Positions 48,519 to 61,245 of a stretch of DNA of 64,000 nucleotides are shown piece by piece. The notes beneath the pieces are model-generated. The model was not told where the DNA came from, ran no database searches, and saw only the letters and a program-made list of their open reading frames with translations. The DNA comes from Plantago major (taxonomy: Eukaryota > Streptophyta > Magnoliopsida > Lamiales > Plantaginaceae), in contig CM048839.1 in the NCBI GenBank assembly GCA_026545765.1, positions 42,020,677-42,084,676 on the forward strand, in the 5' to 3' direction. A program made the position numbers and the translations under genes. Positions within the stretch are counted from its first letter, which is position 1. Each line of letters opens with the position of its first letter.

Positions 48519-49158
48519 AGTAAAAACCTGTTTTAAGTTTTCCCTAGACATTATTAGTAGTATGAAAGATCACTTCACATCATTATGAATTGGTGAGGCA
48601 AACATTTTGGGGTCAGAGTAAAAACTGGCGATTCCTGGGAATTTCACAAGGGCAGCTTTCAAATTAGGTGTTGAGCATGACTTCTCTTTCAAACACAACC
48701 AGATTATATGCAATAAACAGAAGAACGCAACGCAAAGTTTTTATCCCAAATAGTCATGACCCGACCTCGATTTTATGGTAAACTTAAGGCGCTACGAACA
48801 ATATATGCCACATCTCCAATGCACAAACTGAACCATGATTCAAGGCGAAAGAAAGCAATTTAAAACAAAGACAGACAAAACCCAAGACATCTAATACCTG
48901 GGACAAATCAAAGTTCGAAACTTCCCTTATTTGCATATAGTCTGAATTTTGCATATAGTTTTCATACATCACCGATTTATTGCATTACTTTTAACGGAAA
49001 ATACGCAGTCACAATGTTGAACCACCTTTATGACTCACCGTGCCCTCGTGAATGAAAAATATTTACCATGGTGTAGAATGGACTCCACCAAAGGCCTCTA
49101 TAATAGAAAAAAGTACCAGAGTGCACATCATGGTGGCCTTCAAATCAGGAGCTCTTAA
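48519..49158 (-). other. 3' flank of the SOD gene
   Basis: No separate gene is seen. On the minus strand, an AATAAA at about 48976-48981, some 180 nt past the SOD stop, is a candidate polyadenylation signal. Confidence 0.45.
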
Positions 49159-52100
49159 TTACAGAGGAGTCAAACCAACAACACCTGCATATATTCATGG
49201 TAGCAATGTAATGCGAATATGGAACAGGTAAGAGATTCAACAAGAGAGGACGAAACCAAGTGATAGGCAAGCAAATAATCTGTACACCCTTATTCAAGCA
49301 AGAGACAAAATAATGTTTATGCTTAGCACAGAGAAGCTAGAACAGATTGTTGACTCATTCAGTGACATATTCTCAAAGATGGAATGCTTTTTGATACTAA
49401 TAAGAGGGGTTACTGTTCAAATGTGTGCACTTATGTTTCTGTCTCCGCACAAAAGAGCTTATTGGAGTGTTTCGAACCCAACTTGTCTTTTTTATAAAAT
49501 GATCAGAAGTCAATAAACATAGTTCTTCAAAAACTTATATTCTTCCCCAGTTACCATGTGTCCATGTTCCTTATCCATTACCTAATTTAACATTATTATG
49601 ATAATAATCTTTATATTCTTCTGCAGAATATTTGGTTTGCAAACATTCAAAGACCATGTTCTCCCATTCATTCACTATGGTTGCAATGACTAACTGTTGA
49701 TCTACGTAAGTTGAGGCAGAATCTGAAACACTCCTGAAGTAGGCCGCATGATACATTATGGTTGGGAAGCTGTTGAATAATGATGTCTTATAACAGTTCA
49801 TTCATTTCAAAATTTAGTTAACACTAACTGAATAAGCTTTCAGGATGAATAAGGATTGAAAATTAAATTCTGGACAAGATCACAGCAGGCATGTGTCAGT
49901 ACTCTTATTCGTTCACTTCTCTTACTTCGTAGGAGTTCCAGGTACAAGCTAAATCACTTGTCCACGTGGAAGCGTGCAATTCAAACGCTTTCGTCTCTAG
50001 AATTCTTGACTCTCTTATGAGGTATGCAAGTAGAGGAAATAAAAGGTGTAGAAAAGGAGAGAATATGTTGTTCAGGATGGACCCAATGACATCATTAGGT
50101 CATCTATTTATAGAAATGAATTGAAGGTACAGCTGATTGTATTGTTAACTAGCACACCTCCAATTGTGGCCTCGGCCAGAATTTAAATCTGAAGATTCTT
50201 GTTCATCCTGAAAGCTTGTTTGGTTAGTGCTTTCAGTTTGCGTTTACATTCTACTTTTTACACAACGTAAATTTCAAAACGAAAGAATCGTAATAAGATA
50301 CACCATTATTCAACAAAAACTACAGAAGTCTAGTTTCATGTGTAATAACAATGAGAAGTTTGGACTTTATATATTAAGATTCTCAGACCACTCGGAATCT
50401 AGCATAAGCTGTTTTTTTGGCATTCTCATGCATTACGCATATATTTGAGATTCTCTCTTTTCAGATGACAAAGTTTACTAATTTTACTTGTAGTTAAAAG
50501 TACATGAGAAGGCCAACAAGTCACGGAAAATCTGCTATCTCTATGGCCATAAATCTTCAAAAAAAATCCAAACAAAGGAGTCCTTGGTACTTTCCCCGAA
50601 CACAGATTTATATAAATGTGAGGAGATAGAATGTGTGTGATGTGAGACCTAGAGAAGAAAGGTGTGGGGAGAGAAAGACGTAGAGGGAGGGTAAGGATTT
50701 TTGCGGAGAAACACCTAGTGTGCAAATAAATTAATAAGGACTGCAAATAATAAGTTAAGCTCTTGGACATGGTCATCCATTTCAATAATTTGGTTATGCA
50801 AACTCAACAGGAAACACTCTTCTGCAAAACTACAGGCTGGATTTAGATTTGAACCAAACACTTTAGTCAGATTTTGGAGTTTTACTTGGGACCAGAGGCA
50901 ATATATGGGTCATGCCTAACCATTGCCAAGCCAACTTCGGATAGCTTCTACTTATGTTGAGAGAAATCGTTGCAATATCTCAGAAGCACCAATATGCTTA
51001 AATGGGAAACTGAGAAAAGGTACTTACTTTAATTATTAGATAACACTCCCCAAGTACTAGTATGAAGCATAAAATTATGGAATCGAACTATTTTTCTTGC
51101 AAACATATCGCAGTTAAGTACAGGATATTACTTAAATGTATATACAGAGGAACCACATTATATTAGGCAGTGAACATTGAGAATGAGAAGCAAGATTAAT
51201 AATCAACGTGGGCATGATAGTTGGGAATTATTCTGAAACCATAAACAAAAGCAAAAACCTGAGATGAATCCTATTGCACTAGCCTGACTTATATGTAAGC
51301 GTAAAGCTAGACATAAAAACTACATTATATAGATTGAAAGGACAAAACGACAAGAAGTGCATACCACAAGCCAAGCGCCCACCAGCATTGCCAGTACTAA
51401 GACTAAGTTCATGTCCACCTGAACTCAGAAACACGGAATGAAAATCATTATTCAAATAACAAAGGATATGATGATAAGAATCATTATAAAGCACACCAAA
51501 GCTTCACACTGACAGATGATGTCACCCAGACGAAAAAATGGCTATTAGAAATACATAATTCTGTCAAATATACCTTTTCCAAGATCATCTTCGAGTTCAT
51601 GAACCACAAAAGCTCTTCCCACTACAGAGTGAGGCCCAGTCAACGGAATCTGAAAATTTGTTTAGCACGACATATCTTCATTAGAGACATATTGAGGTGA
51701 AGAACAAGCTTTACAAATAATCCAAAAATCAACACAAATAGAAGTATGAACATGTAAAGGCAATCTTGGAAACTACCTGGCCGTCCACTATTGTTGCTTC
51801 AGCCACACCTACACCAATCACATTACGCCGTATTAGATGATTTCTGAAGAATTTGAGGATAATGAGAGCATGTTAAACTATACCTTCAGCATTTGCAACT
51901 ATGTTTCCCAGGTCACCCGCATGACGAACTTCGTCCTCAGGAGCTCCATGTGTCAGTCCATTTGGATTGAAATGTGGTCCTTTTATCAAAGTAACCCACC
52001 AACATTTAATCCTCCAAGTAAGTTCACTAACAACTAACCAGATTTTTTTCACATTCCCCTAAGTGGGTTTTCCTAATCTTCAGAACTATTAGTTTCCCGT

Positions 52101-52784
52101 GAAACTTACTCATACGAGAAAGCCGAAATTCCTATTCAGTAAAACCACATACCTGTTGATATACACCCATTGGTAGTGTCACCAAATTCATGCTACAATT
52201 ACACCCAAAACAAAGGAAAATGAGAATGCAAAATCAATTACACACTTCACAGCTAATCGGATAATGAAGTAGTAAATCAAAGAAACACTCACGAGATGAA
52301 AACCGTGTTTCCCAGGAGCAAGTCCAGTGATACGAACACTCACAGTAGTAGGACCTAAAAGATCAAAAATGAAAAACCCATTTCAATAATGTCCAATTGG
52401 CAGGATTAAGCTCAAATTGACATTAAAAAACTGAACAGAAATAATAGCACAGCAACTGTTTGTAGAAATGACTGAAAGACAAAAAAGAAGTTGACCTTCG
52501 TCTTCCTGAGTGAGAGTGACAACACCCTCGACGGCAGAAGCTCCCTTGAGTACGGCGACGGCTTTCTTGGTGGCGGCGACGACGGTGAGTGGCTTGGGAG
52601 CGGCCTTGGCGGAGGTGGAGAGGGAGAAGAATGGGCGAGTGTTTGTCTTGAGAGAAACGCCGTAGAAGGAGGAGGAGTGAGATGAAATGGTGGGGAAGAG
52701 GAGAGATTGGTGGGGTGTCGTTGGGTTTGCGGCGACAGTAAGGATTGTATGAGCGGCCATTGCTGCAAGAGCTGCTTGTTGCAT
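49159..52784 (-). CDS. CSD2: Chloroplast Cu/Zn superoxide dismutase (CSD2-type)
   Basis: Eight coding exons (minus order) are 52784-52496, 52354-52293, 52192-52153, 51979-51884, 51808-51777, 51649-51574, 51418-51365 and 49184-49159. All join in frame with GT-AG introns and give 224 residues. Residues 1-70 are a Ser/Ala-rich plastid transit peptide; the second ATG (MAAHTIL, residue 9) could also be the start. The mature part, from [11 protein letters not shown], is 154 residues, the usual length. Copper ligands are in HGFHLHEF, HFNPNG and VVHELEDD. The zinc site includes RHAGDLGN. The disulfide cysteines are in NGCIS and RLACG, and the active-site Arg is in GGRLACG; all are present. The enzyme converts superoxide to hydrogen peroxide and oxygen in the chloroplast stroma. 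The last exon has only 26 nt and lies behind a 2.2-kb intron. The gene looks intact. Confidence 0.95.
49185..51364 (-). other. Long last intron of the SOD gene
   Basis: At 2180 bp it is longer than all the other introns together. It is AT-rich, with no recognisable transposon domain or nested gene; small ORFs inside show no homology that I recognise. Its borders (GT at 51364, AG at 49185-49186) are supported by the in-frame completion GVVGLTPL. Confidence 0.75.
51900..51921 (-). promoter_or_regulatory. miR398-type target site in SOD exon 4
   Basis: In the sense orientation the site reads tgcgggtgacctgggaaaca followed by ta, inside the codons for [10 protein letters not shown]. The core gggtgacctg is complementary to miR398b/c. 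Plastid CSD2 mRNAs are known miR398 targets at this coding position, linking expression to copper supply. Identification rests on the sequence match and family knowledge. Confidence 0.8.
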
Positions 52785-53369
52785 CAGTGGTTGGTGGATA
52801 TTGGGTTGGTGATAATGCGAGAGACGAATAGATGACAGGTGGGTTTTATGATCAACACAATAGGTTTGTTTTTTTGCTGGTGTACATGTTGATTCAAGTG
52901 TTGTACCATTATATTATACGTTGTGGATTTACGACTCGGTAGGGGTGTTAATGAATCAAAACTGTTTGCGGCCGACATGTAATACAGTTTGATACGAGCT
53001 CAAGCTCGATTTCAGTTTTAAACGAGGATGGTGAAAAACCTGATCGCTCATGAACACGTCGCGGACATATAAGTAAATACCAAATACCTACATAATGTTT
53101 CATGCGTCGAGATAGTGATCGACTTGTAGACACAAACATTGAACTTGATAAGGTTTAAGGTCAACTCAAATCAACACGTTAACAACAATAACTACAACAC
53201 ACCCTTACATGTTTGCCTAATTACACTAGACTCCCGAAGTATGAACAATTACAAGGTAAAAAAAATGAGTTAGACATTTGTAGCCCTTTTTTTCCTCAAG
53301 TTTTAAAATTGAAGACCATTGGATTGTAAATATAGGACTATTAGGAGTCCTAAGGTGGTCGAGTGGTAA
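52785..53369 (-). promoter_or_regulatory. SOD upstream region
   Basis: It holds the 5' UTR and probable promoter of the SOD gene. A TATA-like tcataaaaccc (minus strand) lies at about 52841-52851, roughly 60 bp before the start codon, and a second AT-rich candidate (tataatataat) near 52910. No other gene is seen. At the far end, aggtggtcgagtggtaag (53352-53369) resembles a pol III A box. Confidence 0.4.
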
Positions 53370-53374
53370 GTGAG

Positions 53375-54745
53375 TGATGTGCACTCAGGAATTTAATAAT
53401 CGTTCTGTGCCTGTAATTCTCAAATATAATCAAAGATTTAAATTTATATTACGTCGGAAGCCTACAAATCCACAGAATAACAGAAATTTGACTCGAGATG
53501 TTGTTCTCCACGGACACTTAATATAGGAACAAGCAAATAACGTATGTATTATGTATGCAGAAAGCAGACAGATGATTAATATGCAGTTGAATTCTAACGG
53601 ATTTTTATCAATGGGTGGGAAGGCGTAAAGGATCCCCAACCCAGCTCGTATTGTGCTACTCCAAACTTCTGGATTATCAGACTATGTAATTGCCTCTAAC
53701 GACAGTGAGACATAATGCTAAATACCAAATCTCGGATTCTCGGTTAGTACCAGCACCCCCACTCAGTTCAATGAAACTGCTGTGTCATGCAACAATACAC
53801 GTCTCATTCTCAGACAAGATAAGGAATAAATTGATTACCTCAATTAACGCCTTAATAATGGACCCCTTTAGTATCTCAATAAATACGCAACTAAATAAAA
53901 AGAGTCGGACGTATAGAGTTGTACAATCACAAATTATGTCTAATAATCATTCCATTAATATACCATGGTATATAAAGTAATAGCACAACAGAGTTTCGAC
54001 GGTTCGCCTTTACAATAAGTGCTTAGCTATTCATAGTTATAGCTAACATATAGTAATAATCGAAAAGGACAAGAGAGAAAGGAAAGCTTAGTCTTTGATG
54101 TCTTCGTGTTGCTGCTAGGGTTTCCTCCTCCAGGCTGTTGGCGGTTAGGGTTTTGCTGTTTTGGGGTTTCCTTCCCCGAGTACTGGTTCTCTCTCAAGAG
54201 AGCTGCTTTTGATTGCGGTGTCTGATTATGATACCCCAAGGCACTTATTTATACTGTAAAATTCGTGCTCTGGCCGCCCATGGTGATTAAGGGAGGTTAG
54301 AATGGCGGCTCTGGCCTGACAGACTCAAAAAGGGCTTGTTTTCTAGAACATTCAGTTGACCGAGTAAACTTTCTGCTCGATCTTCCCAAGTTATGTCTGT
54401 TTTGCCTTGTTCTCAATTTCGGGCTTCGTAACTTCGTTTCCTCGAAAAGTGATCTTCTATAATGTTGTGGCATTTTCAATTATATTCGCATTGGTTGGTC
54501 ACATGCAATGATTGGACACCTCGAACTCCGTGTACGGCAAATCAGCGTATTTCCTTATTTTCCTCAATTTCGCATAAATATGACGTTTCGGCACCGGAAA
54601 TCGTACAATTAGTCAAAAACGTGATCATGCCCTACAAAATACACAAGGAGTTGGAAATTGGCCATAATATGATATAAATATTGAATTTAGGGCAAAAAAC
54701 GAGGGTATAAAAGTAGATAAAAACACACATTTCATTGTCACATCA
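53375..54745 (-). repeat. Solo LTR of the Gypsy-type family (fossil)
   Basis: The 1371-bp sequence has the family edges tgatgtgcactcag and cattgtcacatca. It is flanked by the 5-bp duplication gtgag (53370-53374 and 54746-54750) with no internal region, as expected after recombination between two LTRs. It is clearly more diverged from the other copies than they are from each other, so it is probably the oldest insertion of this family here. Confidence 0.88.
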
Positions 54746-54750
54746 GTGAG

Positions 54751-55549
54751 CTGGAAGTATACAAATGTAAAATGATGTGATTGACAGACCATGGAAGCTT
54801 CATGGTGGTGATCTTTTTTTTTTCTTTTTCTTTTATGTATTATGTTTTTTTATTTTAATTTTAAAGTCCATGGGTAATTTTGCAATCTTTTTATAACGTA
54901 GGATCTATTTGAAATTAACAAATATCTACCGTATTTATATTTTAATCCAACGTATTTATGTATTTTGCAAAGTGACACGTATCGCGTAATTAAGCAGCCA
55001 CGTGTCACAAGGTACCTTTTTGAAAGTGTCACAACTCAGGTTACCTTTGTCGGATTTTATTCACCCACACCTCACCCAAGAACAGAAGGTGGTGGTGGGG
55101 CAGTTAGTTCGATGGAAGATCGAACCTAGAAACTTGGGGGGAATTATTTAATCTAACTGCTGACTGGAGTACATAAACGATGTAGTATCAAATTCTAAAA
55201 AAAAAAAAAAAAAAAAAAAGAAAAGGGACTGAGTTAGTCTAATTGATGATTGATATTAGAAAAATTTGTCTTAGCCATGAGGTAGGGTGTTTTGGAAATA
55301 TGAATGAATATCATCTACACAATTTAGTCCTTCATGTCTCACACCATACACTCCATATATATTTGGTATACATGTGGTTTATCCGATCCGGTTTCTCCCA
55401 CAATGCCGGTCTAACCGACTAGCCCGATACGCTTTTGAATACACTGCAAAGCGATATTTCCTAGAATATCTTATAACGTTAGTCAACTAGTAAGGCTCGA
55501 ACAATCTCTCGACTCTCTTTTATTGAAACTTGCGGAAGCCATTAGAGAA
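54751..55549. other. AT-rich spacer
   Basis: No gene is recognised. It holds poly-T and poly-A tracts; the A-run at about 55197-55219 could be the tail of a small retroposon, but no head was identified. Confidence 0.45.
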
Positions 55550-58488
55550 ACTTGAAGAAAACGGTTACAGTTGCAGAGAAAATGAGATTAAATAGAAATG
55601 CTCACTTGTATATTGAATGATTTGTGTATGTTACAATGTACGGATTACATCATAGTGTTGTGTATTTATAGAACAAAATTGTTATACAAATGCTAACCTA
55701 AGCCTTGCTATAGTACGCCTAACAAACTAACTAATTCACTATAACAAACTAACTGACTCTGCTGCTGCATCATTCACCAGACACCAAACTTATCTAGCTC
55801 ATCATTGAGCATCTCAATGCATAACAGAATTGTTGGATCTTCTGGATTGTTCTGCAGGCTATTGTCAATGCTGCCATTCTCATTCTTCTGTTCTTTGCAA
55901 GTAGTCTGAGACCTCCCCTTAAGAGGAGCATATAAATCTGTTATGCTCATCTTAGACAACATCTTAATCATATCTGCTTGTGCTAAAGACTTAGTGAAAA
56001 TATCTGCTAAATGTATCTTAGTAGATACATGAGACATTTGAATCAATCCTAATAATACTTTCTCTCTTAAAAAATGACAATCAATCTCCAAATGCTTTGT
56101 CCTTTCATGAAGCATAGGATTCTTAGTCAAGTGTATGGCTGATTGATTGTCACAATACAAGGTAATAGGTGATTGGAAAATGATGTTAAACTCTTTTAAT
56201 ATAGACATGAGCCAGATAATCTCACATGTAGCAAATGATAATGCCCTGTACTTAGCCTCTGAAGAAGTTCTACTCACATCAGCTTGTTTCTTGCTTTTCC
56301 AACTTGTGAGTGATGATCCTAAGAACATACAATATCCAGACACTGATCTTCTAGTATCTGGACAAACTGCCCAATCTGAATCACTATATGCAACCAGTTC
56401 TAGTGTATTTGTTGAAGAAAAGAATAAACCTTGTCCTGGTGCATTCTTAAGATACTTAATTATCCTGTAAACTAAATTGAGATGAGTCTTGGATGGTTTC
56501 TCCATGAATTGACTTAAAACACTGACAGCATAAGTACTGTCAGGTCGTGTAATATTCAAATAGATGAGTTTAAAGCTTTCTATACAGCAACGGTTCATTG
56601 AGGATTTCATCATCTGTACTAGTGAGTTTAAGATTAGTTTCCATTGGACTCACTACTGGTTTACAATTTGTTAAACCAGCTTCTTCCAGCATTTCCAGTA
56701 CATATTTCCTTTGACAAACATGAATACCTTGCTTAGTTCTGTTAATTTCAAGGCCAAGGAAATACTTTACTTCTCCCATATCTTTGATTTTTGTGATTGC
56801 AACATTTTCTTAACTTCTTGAATTTGTTCAAAACTAGAACCAGTTATAAGAATGTCATCTACATATACTAATAAAGCTATAGAGCCTTGAGAATTAAACC
56901 TTGTGAACAATGAATAATCTGCCTTAGATTGAATAAAATCAAGTGACTGCAGTACAGTTGTGAACTTATGATTCCATTGCCTGGAAGATTGTTTCAAGCC
57001 ATATAGTGACTTGTGTAGTTTAAACACAAGCTTTTGTTGAGTATTTTGGCAATCATGCCCAAACAAGAATCCAGGTGGAATTTCCATGAAAATATCTTCA
57101 TCCAGTTCACCATTAAGGAAGGCATTATTAACATCCATCTGCTCACATTGCCAATGTTTTGCAGATGCTATTGCTAGTAATGTCCTGACAGTAGTAATCT
57201 TGGCAACTGGACTAAAAGTCTCAAAGTAGTCATAACCAAATCTCTGTGAATACCCCTTAGCAACTAATCATGCCTTATATTTATCAATAGAGCCATCAGG
57301 GTGGAGTTTGAGTTTAAACACATATTTACAACCAATGGGTTTATGATCTAATGGCAGTGGGACAACAGACCATGTCTTATTGCCCTCTAAGGCTTGTAAT
57401 TCAGCTTGTACAGCTGCAGAACATTGTGGATGAGAAATGACCTCATCATATGAAGAAGATTCTGTATCCATCATGAGATGAAGAGCAAATGATCTGTGAG
57501 ATGTTGATAAATGATCATAACTGACACAATGAGAAATAGGATGGGGTATATGAACATTATTGATATCTTGATTATGAAACACTTTATAATAATAATCCTT
57601 GAGTTTGACAGGTGTAGTAATTTTCTTAGTAGATTTTCTGGCAAGTGGTATAGGATCATTATTAATGACAGATGAGTCTTGAATATATGATTCAGGTGGT
57701 GAAATTGGAATAGTAGACTCAGTGGACTCAGGTAATATACCTGGAACATGTGACTCAGGTGAGGGATGTAATGATGAACCAGGGGAAAATGGTGAATTAA
57801 ACTCAGATGAAGATGATAACAAACTAAGATCCTCATCCGTAGAAGAATCAATAGAGGATTTATGACTAGGTGATGGAGTAAAGAAAGGAAATATATGCTC
57901 TAAAAAATGAACATCTCTAGATATAATCACCTTATGAGTTTTAAGGTGATATAACTTGTATCCTTTCATATGTGGAGGATATCCAATAAACATACATGCT
58001 TCTGCTCTAGGATTAAATTTTGTTCTCAATTGTTTATGTGTAGAAACATAACACAGAGAACCAAATACCCTGAGTGATGAGTAATCAGGCTCTTTATTAT
58101 AAAGCTTGTATTAGGGTGTTAGATTGTGCAATTGTGGAGATGGAACTCTATTGATAAGAAATGTAGCTGTAAGAATAGCTTCTCCCAAAAATTTAATAGG
58201 TACATGTGAGTGAAACAACAAATCTCTTGCTATATTAAGTAAATGCAATTGTTTTCTCTCCATAACACCATTTTGTTGTGGAGTATAAACACAGCTCTTT
58301 TGGTGAATGATACCTAGTGTTTGAAGTTTTGATGTGAGTGATGTAAATTCAGGTCCATTATCAATTCTAATAGTCTGAACTACTAAATGATATTGAGTCT
58401 GAACATAGGCAAGAAAATTGAATACTATGGATGAAACTTCTGACTTGGTCTTTATCGGATGAATCCATCTGTATTTAGAGTAATCATC
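55550..58488 (-). mobile_element. Copia LTR retrotransposon, 3' half, cut by a Sirevirus (fossil)
   Basis: On the minus strand it runs from the integrase core (DDYSKYRWIHPIKTKSEV, just left of the Sirevirus border) through reverse transcriptase (LLVYVDDILITGSS, GEVKYFLGLEI) to RNase H (SDSDWA, SSEAKYRALS, HLADIFTKSL). A probable short 3' LTR with TATA-like ctataaatac lies at about 55550-55747. The sublineage is not assigned. The coding part is broken in several places. Its 5' half, if present, lies beyond the inserted elements and outside the window. Confidence 0.82.
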
Positions 58489-60922
58489 TGTTGGTCCAGA
58501 TAACGCAAAGGAAAAGACTGGGGGGGGGGGGATGAATAGTCTTTTACAACTTTTGTCGATAAACACAATTTCTCAGATATCTGTGAAGATATCTGATACT
58601 TAATTTCAGAGAGCGGAAGACTTTTCTATGATAAGTACACGTACTCAGCAAGATATAAGTGTGTAAATACTCAGCAAGGTAAATAAAGCAAGTAATAAGT
58701 TGCAGAAAGTAAATAACACAGATCTTTATAGTGGTATCTGAGGGTGGCGTAATTCCTAAACTAATCCACTCGCCCTTTCTCAGGACTTGAAATTCACTAA
58801 GATAGATATTGACTTCTCCTTACAATAAACCTATCCCTTGATTTTCTTTTACACTAGGTTCCCAACCAAGTGTCCCCCTGAGTTATTCCCCGACTTTCTC
58901 AGCCAAGTACTTCATGTACTCAGAAACCTTTGAGCTATTCCTTAGTTTCCCAAACTAAGTACTTCCTATGCTCAATAACCTTGGAGTTATTCCTTAGTTT
59001 CCCAAACTAAGTAATTCCTGTACTCCACGCCGTGTATGGTGTTGGTTAAGGTAGTTTGTCAGGTGAGTAGTCTTAATAATTTTCTCAGTTATGTGGCAAT
59101 ACTCTATAGAACAAGAATCACTTAACACACTTCACAATGTGTGGTGATATGTTCTTTACTGATCCAAGTCTATGTTAAATGTTCTGGAGAATGAAACTTA
59201 GATACTTGATCTTTTGATTCAACTCCATCACAGATAGTAATGCTTGTTAAGGATTAGGACGCTTAGAACTTTCGTGCTACTTAGAATTCAAGAGCTTAGT
59301 CGCAACTGTAAGCTAAAGAGTAAGTAGGTTGAAGGCTTGTATGCTTGAATGAACAAGTTCGTTCTGTGTGTTCAGAGTGTAAGTTCTTGGTGTGTATTTC
59401 AAGCATTCTAAGTGTTGATATTTATAGTTGAAAATCATGCCATTTGAATAGTATCCGTTAGGCTTAATGAAATTCAAACTATTGATATCTGTAAATAGTA
59501 CTGCAGAAGATGTTGTCTCTTTTCAGAGATTTCCTCTTTTGTTCAGATGTCTCTGTCTGCGCATTTATTGCATTGTACTATTTTTGTCCTGTTGTGCCAA
59601 CGGAACTATGCACGCTTTCTGAAGCATTGCATGTCCCTTTCCAGAGACCTTCACATCTCTAGATACCTGTTGAAACATTGTTTCCCAGAAACAAAGTTTT
59701 GTCCAAGGTATCTGAGTGTAGGTATCCTTGGGCACTTTTCCTCGTTCAGAAACCTTGTGTTCTCAGATATCTTTTGCAAAACTTGTTTATTGAAAAACAC
59801 TTGTTTATTCAAGATATCTGTACATAGGTATCTGATGAGACCAATTTCCTTTGTCATTAGCAATCTTGTGCAGTCTTCAAATCTTCAAATTTGTTGAACT
59901 CTCCTGTCGGATGCCTTCTTCTTGGTCTTCTTCAAAGATATAAAAATTACATTCAGAGACCTAACATCATATACAAGATTTGCTAGACTAACATACTGAG
60001 AGATTTTCCTCTTTTACATTGTTAAAGTGAACCAATAGTACTAACCACCTTTCTGTGCTAAGATAAGTCATTAGGTTGCTAATCAAAATCTAAACAGATA
60101 TTCCTGACAAATTTCCCCCTTTTTGATCAGTCAACGATGACTATCTTTAAAACCTATTACAACTTGGAAGAGGGAACAATCCGATACTTAATCATTTCTT
60201 ATGATCTTTTCAATTCATTTTAATTAAGTGCAGAAAGTAAACATCAACCAAATCACAAGGTGTGATCTTTGCTGACAAGTTATCTTTTTATAGATTGATA
60301 TCTAAGAGTAGGTTCATCAAATATGTTACAAAGAAAGTTCACAGATAACTTAATAAATAAAACATATTACAGCACAGTCAGCAAGATACAAAACACTTAG
60401 TTAAATTAGGACAATAGGAGTAACCAAGCTCCAAGTAGACATCCTAATAAACTAGTCTTCAAGTCTTCAAACTCTTCAAGTCTTCAATCAGCAGATCTAT
60501 GGATCAATTTGCAAATTCCCTATCCCCAAACCTTTTGATATCACCTGAGTAGTCATAGAGCAAGGTCCTGACTATCATCTCAGTGTTTCTGGCAAATCCA
60601 CAAACTTCCTTGTAGGTTTTGGTGGGATTCTTCTTGGCAAATTGTTTGACCCACAGATACTTTCCCCATTTCCAGGCATGCTCAATTATGATATCTGATA
60701 GCTTGAAGTATTCATATGATCCTCAGATATCTGATGTCACCCTTGTATTGATCTCCAGTCATGTAGAAAGACTCATAGGGTTCCACAACAAGTCTTGCTC
60801 TTGTGCCTGTTCCAGTGATGTTGGGAATTCTGTGCACATCATCTGGCTTTCCATAAGGAAAATCATCAGAGAGGTCCTTCTTCATGGCTTCTATTCTCTT
60901 GATTACTTCAAAATCCAACCAG
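58489..60922 (-). mobile_element. Second Sirevirus copy: 3' LTR and end of the extra region (fossil)
   Basis: The LTR (58489-60109) is the reverse complement of the LTR family at 13121-14775, with a poly-G (poly-C) tract near its end. To its right, on the minus strand, lie the polypurine tract and the end of the same extra region as in 25880-27145 (60110-60922; for example the block GKPDDVHR). A CACTA element interrupts it at 60922/60923. It is more diverged than the first copy, so it is a separate insertion. Only its 3' part is in the window. Confidence 0.85.
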
Positions 60923-60954
60923 CACTACAAGAAAACCAGGAAAAAATGACGTTA

Positions 60955-61245
60955 TGGGGCGACGGATTTTATCCGTCGCCCCATAACGACGGATCGGTAA
61001 ACTGGGCGACGGAATCTATCCGTCGCCCGTTAACGACAGATAATAGTTATCTGTCGCTTATTAGCGACGGATAACTTATCCGTCGCTAACATAAATGACG
61101 GATAAATATTTATCCGTCCCAAGTTTGACTTTTATTAAAAAAAAAAAAAGAAATTATTTTTTTTTGAAAACTGGGCGACGGATAGATTATCCGTCGCCTT
61201 ATAGCGACGGATACCTATCCGTCGCCAAAAATGGCGACGGATCGA
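60955..61245. repeat. Array of seven subterminal hairpins (gcgacggat...atccgtcgc)
   Basis: Seven palindromes built from gacggat and atccgtc, with stems of about 9-12 bp and tiny loops, lie at about 60955-60981, 61004-61028, 61034-61057, 61063-61087, 61097-61118, 61174-61198 and 61203-61226. A single extra half-site is near 61233. CACTA elements use such subterminal repeats as binding sites for their transposition proteins; the inverted, hairpin form is conspicuous here. Confidence 0.9.

Noticed and set aside
49571-49801. Minus-strand open frame of 76 codons in the SOD intron
   Set aside because: It has no recognisable domain, lies within an intron of the same strand, and its length is expected by chance.
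52412-52768. Second long open frame overlapping SOD exon 1 on the same strand
   Set aside because: It is a +1 shadow of the serine-rich transit-peptide region. The SOD frame joins seven further exons, while this one joins none.
60955-61245. CRISPR-like appearance of regularly repeated gacggat blocks
   Set aside because: Repeats are inverted pairs with irregular spacing in plant DNA next to a CACTA terminus; they are transposon subterminal repeats.
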